DNA of 8,577 bases from assembly GCA_009918225.1 (NCBI GenBank), contig RGEP01000069.1, positions 1 through 8,577 on the forward strand, written 5' to 3'. The DNA is from Betaproteobacteria bacterium (GTDB taxonomy: Bacteria > Pseudomonadota > Gammaproteobacteria > Burkholderiales > Burkholderiaceae_C). Under the pieces are notes generated by a model that ran no database searches, had not been told where the DNA came from, and saw nothing but the letters and a program-made list of their open reading frames with translations. Made by a program: the position numbers and the translations under genes. Shown one piece after another: positions 5,823 through 8,577 of this stretch. Each line of letters opens with the position of its first letter. Positions within the stretch are counted from its first letter, which is position 1.

Positions 5823-6851
5823 ATGCGCTTTTTCAAGCAGACCGTGTCAGACATGCTGGCACCGATCATGATCGCTACCACGGCGCTTTATGGAGCGATG
5901 CATGGCAGCGCCGCTTTGGCGCAATCGCAAGCGTCGCCCCAGGCTTTGGGCAATTGGCCAACCAAACCGATTCGTCTCGTCGTGCCGTTCCCGGCAGGCG
6001 GTGGCACAGACATCATTGCGCGTGAGGCCAGCCAACGTGTCTCTAGAGCAACGGGCTGGAACTTTGTCATCGACAACCGGCCTGGCGCTGGCGGCAATCT
6101 GGGCGTGGACGCGGTGGCAAAGGCACCTGCTGATGGCTACACCATCGTCATAGGCCAAACCAGCAACATCGCCATCAACCCCACGCTGTACAGCAAGCTG
6201 CCCTATGACCCCGTCAAAGATCTCACGCCGGTGGTCCTGCTGGCCACGGCGCCCCTTGTGATGGTCACAGGGGCTGGAACCCCCTACAAGACGCTGGCCG
6301 ACGTGGTGGGTGTGGCCAGGGCTAAACCCGGTCACCTGAACTTTGCGTCTCCGGGCAATGGCACCGTGGCCCACCTGACCGGCGAACTGTTCCAAAAGGC
6401 CGCCGGCATCAAGGCTCAGCACGTTCCCTACAAGGGGAGCTCTCAAGCCATGGTTGACGTGATCGCTGGAACGGTCGAGATTTATCTGTCCTCGGTGCCC
6501 ACCATGATCGGGCAAATCAAGCAAGGGAAGGTGCGACCATTGGTGGTCACGTCGGCCAAGCGAGTTGATGACATTCCCGATGTACCCACGATCAATGAGT
6601 CGGGCTACAAGGGCTTCGACGCCGTGACCTGGTTTGGCCTGCTGGTTCCGACGGGCACTCCCAAAGAGGTCGTCGCGCGCATCAATGCCGAGTTCAACAA
6701 GGCGCTCAAACAGCCCGAACTGTCAAAGCGCCTTTCGGATGAAGGCGCTGACATCGCCGGCGGGACCCCTGAGCAATTTGCCGCGCTGATCAAGGACGAC
6801 ATCCCCCGCTGGGGCAAGGTGGTTCGCGAATCGGGCGCCAAGGTGGACTGA
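5823..6851 (+). CDS. Bug-family (TctC-like) periplasmic solute-binding protein
   Basis: This is a 342-residue extracytoplasmic binding protein of the Bug/TctC family, which captures carboxylates and other small organic acids. A signal peptide covers residues 1-33 with cleavage after ALA. Family signatures follow in order: WPTKPIRLVVPFPAGGGTDIIAR (split across about residues 45-67), then VIDNRPGAGGNLG, APADGYT, NPTLYSKLPYDPVKDLTPV, FASPGNGT, HVPYKGSSQAMVDVIAG and a C-terminal helix pair ending in VVRESGAKVD. Length is typical. No TctA or TctB membrane partner is in the window, so it is an orphan Bug protein, as is common in Burkholderiales. It may share a transporter encoded elsewhere or act in sensing. 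It is the first gene of a three-gene operon and its stop is 3 bases before the next ATG. The ligand cannot be predicted, but the adjoining enzymes point to a hydroxy or oxo acid. Confidence 0.93.
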   Translation: MRFFKQTVSDMLAPIMIATTALYGAMHGSAALAQSQASPQALGNWPTKPIRLVVPFPAGGGTDIIAREASQRVSRATGWNFVIDNRPGAGGNLGVDAVAKAPADGYTIVIGQTSNIAINPTLYSKLPYDPVKDLTPVVLLATAPLVMVTGAGTPYKTLADVVGVARAKPGHLNFASPGNGTVAHLTGELFQKAAGIKAQHVPYKGSSQAMVDVIAGTVEIYLSSVPTMIGQIKQGKVRPLVVTSAKRVDDIPDVPTINESGYKGFDAVTWFGLLVPTGTPKEVVARINAEFNKALKQPELSKRLSDEGADIAGGTPEQFAALIKDDIPRWGKVVRESGAKVD

Positions 6852-6854
6852 ATC

Positions 6855-7553
6855 ATGAATACCGCAACCGCATCTCCTGATCTGATCCGCCACGTCGATC
6901 GCCTGGATCCCGACCTCATTGCACAACTCGGCGCCTTTCCTTCCTCCATCTTGGCCGATGTGGCCGGTCGGCGCGGCGCGCTAAGTGGCCGCATTTCGCC
7001 GCTCTCGCCGACCATGCGCGTGGCGGGCTCAGCCATTACCGTCGAAGTTCGTCCAGGCGACAACTTGATGATTCATCTGGCTCTGGCCATCGCCCAACCA
7101 GGTGATGTGATCGTCGTTGACGGCAAGGGCGATCTGAACAGTGCGCTGATGGGCGAGATCATGTGCCAGCAGGCTTCGGCACTTGGAATCGCCGGTGTGG
7201 TCATCGATGGTGCCGTTCGCGACAGCCAAGCCATTTGTGAACTCGGCTTCCCGATGTACGCAGCAGGTCTTAACCCTAACGGACCCACCAAGTGCGTGCC
7301 AGGACGGTTGAATCATCCGGTTTCGCTGGGTGGCGTGACGGTCGCTCCCGGCGATGTGGTGGTGGGCGACGCAGATGGCGTCACCATCATCGAGCGGGCT
7401 AAGGCCGCCGGTTTGATCGACCTGGCGCACGAAAAGGTGGCGGCAGAGACCAAACGGATCGCCGATATCAAGAGCGGCAAGCAACTGCGCCCAGCCTGGC
7501 TTGATGGCGCCCTGCGGGCTGCAGGCATCCTCCAGGAAGGCCAGACACTGTGA
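6855..7553 (+). CDS. RraA-family lyase, HMG/CHA aldolase-like
   Basis: This is a 232-residue cytoplasmic protein of the RraA-like superfamily. Its length and the residues in the motif GVVIDGAVRD (R122-D123) match the divalent-metal class II 4-hydroxy-4-methyl-2-oxoglutarate / 4-carboxy-4-hydroxy-2-oxoadipate aldolases, where that Arg-Asp pair binds substrate and metal. The other landmark is the loop GDLNSALMGEIM (residues 92-103). The RNase E inhibitor RraA itself is only about 160 residues, so that role is unlikely. Enzymes of this group cleave 4-hydroxy-2-oxo acids to pyruvate plus a 2-oxo acid, and many also decarboxylate oxaloacetate. It starts 3 bases after the Bug stop, and its stop overlaps the next start by 1 base, so the operon is tightly coupled. 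The catalytic class is well supported; the exact substrate is not. Confidence 0.85.
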   Translation: MNTATASPDLIRHVDRLDPDLIAQLGAFPSSILADVAGRRGALSGRISPLSPTMRVAGSAITVEVRPGDNLMIHLALAIAQPGDVIVVDGKGDLNSALMGEIMCQQASALGIAGVVIDGAVRDSQAICELGFPMYAAGLNPNGPTKCVPGRLNHPVSLGGVTVAPGDVVVGDADGVTIIERAKAAGLIDLAHEKVAAETKRIADIKSGKQLRPAWLDGALRAAGILQEGQTL

Positions 7554-8479
7554 TGACCAAGCCCGTGTTCCTGGTGACCGGAAACGATTTGGCCGGTGAG
7601 GCTTTGTCGCTGCTGAGCGACTACGAAGTGGTGTATGCGGGGAAGACTCCTTCCGACGATGACATCGTGGCTCTGTGCTCGCGCCATAACCCAGTGGCCA
7701 TCGTTGTGCGGTATGGCAAGGTGGGCGCGGCGGCCATGGATGCAGCGCCTGCCCTGAAGGTGATTTCCAAGCATGGAAGCGGCACGGACACCATTGACAA
7801 GGCCGCCGCCGCTGCACGTGGCATAGCGGTGGTGGCTGCAGCAGGAGCCAACGCCGCAGCGGTGGCTGAGCACGCGCTGGCGCTCCTGCTGGCCTGCGCG
7901 AAATCGGTGACCACACTCAACGCGCGCATGCATCAGGGACATTGGGACAAAGCGATGCACAAGAGCTTGGAGCTCGAGGGCCGAACCATTGGACTCATTG
8001 GCCTGGGCGCGATTGGCCTTCGATTTGCCCGTATGGTCGACGCCATTGGTATGCGGGTGTTGGGGTTTGATCCCTATGCTCGGTCGGTTCCGGCTTTTAT
8101 TCAGCAGGCCAACCTTGACACGCTGTGGCGCGAGTGCGATGTGATTTCCTTGCACTGCCCACTCTCCCCAGAAAACGCACATATGCTCAACGCGAACACG
8201 CTCGGGGCCTGCAAGCCCGGCGTGATCATCATCAACACCGCCAGAGGTGGATTGATTGATGAAGTGGCCTTGATCAATGCCCTGGACAGCGGTCAGGTCA
8301 GCAGCGCCGGTCTAGACAGCTTTGAGGCGGAACCCATGAAGGCGCCTCATCCGTTTCATGGCCATCCCCATATCACGCTCAGCCCCCATATCGGGGGCGT
8401 GACCGCTGATGCGTACGTGAAAATGGGAGTGGGTGCAGCGCGCAACGCGTTGGAAGTCCTGAAAGCAGGCGACGCCTAG
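7553..8479 (+). CDS. D-isomer-specific 2-hydroxyacid dehydrogenase
   Basis: This is a 308-residue NAD(P)-dependent oxidoreductase that interconverts D-2-hydroxy acids and 2-oxo acids. The substrate-binding lobe is residues 1-100. The nucleotide-binding Rossmann fold carries GLGAIG (150-155), with the acidic D173 at the end of the second strand (GFDPY) favouring NAD over NADP. The catalytic set is complete: R231 in NTARGGLIDE, E260 in DSFEAEP and H279 in SPHIGG. Length matches short members such as glycerate, hydroxypyruvate and phosphoglycerate dehydrogenase-like enzymes, without an ACT regulatory domain. ATG 7553 forms TGATG with the preceding stop, a translational coupling arrangement; a GTG one codon earlier is possible. 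As the last gene of the operon it probably supplies, or consumes, the 2-oxo acid handled by the RraA-like lyase. Automatic labels such as SerA or hydroxypyruvate reductase would be over-precise. Confidence 0.93.
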   Translation: MTKPVFLVTGNDLAGEALSLLSDYEVVYAGKTPSDDDIVALCSRHNPVAIVVRYGKVGAAAMDAAPALKVISKHGSGTDTIDKAAAAARGIAVVAAAGANAAAVAEHALALLLACAKSVTTLNARMHQGHWDKAMHKSLELEGRTIGLIGLGAIGLRFARMVDAIGMRVLGFDPYARSVPAFIQQANLDTLWRECDVISLHCPLSPENAHMLNANTLGACKPGVIIINTARGGLIDEVALINALDSGQVSSAGLDSFEAEPMKAPHPFHGHPHITLSPHIGGVTADAYVKMGVGAARNALEVLKAGDA

Positions 8480-8487
8480 GTTATGAG

Positions 8488-8521
8488 AAAAACCGCTGCC
8501 GCTTTCGCGGTCAACGGTTTT
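8488..8521. terminator. bidirectional stem-loop terminator
   Basis: AAAACCG (8489-8495) pairs with CGGTTTT (8515-8521), and an inner stem CCGC (8499-8502) pairs with GCGG (8507-8510), giving a two-part hairpin with small internal bulges. On the minus strand the inner loop is a GAAA tetraloop and the hairpin ends in TTTTTCTC, a good intrinsic terminator. On the plus strand it lies 8 bases after the dehydrogenase stop and ends in TTTT. It therefore probably serves both the operon and a convergent gene to the right. Confidence 0.7.
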
Positions 8522-8577
8522 GCGGGAATGCCAATGGCGCAACCCGAGCGCCAACGTTTTCCAGCGCGACATTCATC
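8511..8577 (-). CDS. possible C-terminal end of a convergent gene, off right edge
   Basis: The minus-strand frame ending at TGA 8511-8513 is open to the window edge and gives a tail ending NVALENVGARVAPLAFPQNR. The terminator hairpin overlaps this stop and has its better T-run on this strand, as expected for the end of a real gene. With only 21 visible codons no family can be named. An alternative open frame on the same strand overlaps the dehydrogenase and looks like a shadow. Confidence 0.4.
   Translation of the reverse strand, partial: MNVALENVGARVAPLAFPQNR

Noticed and set aside
5847..6524. 225-codon minus-strand frame opposite the Bug gene
   Set aside because: It is antisense to a protein with full family signatures and has His/Gly/Arg-rich shadow composition with no domain.
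7029..8182. Long minus-strand frames opposite the RraA-like and dehydrogenase genes
   Set aside because: Both sense-strand proteins carry complete catalytic motifs. The antisense translations have no recognisable features.
1..8577. CRISPR array, tRNA or rRNA genes, transposase or integrase genes, attachment sites
   Set aside because: No regularly spaced repeats, no tRNA-like cloverleaf and no recombinase motifs were seen on either strand. There is no sign of a mobile element.

Overview
The window looks like chromosomal DNA from a Burkholderiales bacterium, most likely Comamonadaceae. The grounds are high G+C, a Bug-type (tripartite tricarboxylate transporter family) binding protein beside a divergent LysR regulator, and the general character of the proteins. 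This is inferred from protein features only; no taxonomic marker gene is present.

Region 1 (1-1972, minus strand) holds a membrane sensor histidine kinase of the HisKA_3 (NarX/UhpB-like) type. Its reading frame is broken by a one-base shift near 1465 and its last residues lie off the left edge. A small Xre-type helix-turn-helix regulator lies upstream of it on the same strand.

Region 2 (2093-4028, plus strand) is a compact arsenic operon: arsR, arsC and an aqpS-like aquaglyceroporin. Its logic is that arsenate is reduced to arsenite by ArsC, arsenite leaves through the MIP channel, and the ArsR repressor senses arsenite. No ArsB or Acr3 pump is visible. A 108-residue protein of unknown function follows after a 96-base gap that can form two hairpins. 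A small 15-base tandem repeat and a hairpin separate it from the convergent yceI gene.

Region 3 (4059-4667, minus strand) encodes a secreted YceI-family lipid-binding-like protein.

Region 4 (4786-8479) is a catabolic-looking module. A LysR-type regulator (minus strand) is divergent from a tightly packed three-gene operon: a periplasmic Bug solute-binding protein, an RraA/HMG-aldolase-like lyase, and a D-isomer-specific 2-hydroxyacid dehydrogenase. The simplest reading is uptake of a carboxylate or hydroxy acid, its oxidation to a 2-oxo acid, and then cleavage or decarboxylation, with LysR as the substrate-responsive regulator. The substrate cannot be named from sequence.

Region 5 (8488-8577) holds a stem-loop that looks like a bidirectional terminator. 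It overlaps the stop codon of what is probably the C-terminal end of a convergent minus-strand gene running off the right edge.

Most of the window is recognisable biology. The least explained parts are the 108-residue unknown protein, the substrate of the Bug/RraA/dehydrogenase operon, the altered selectivity-filter position of the aquaporin, and the frameshifted kinase.
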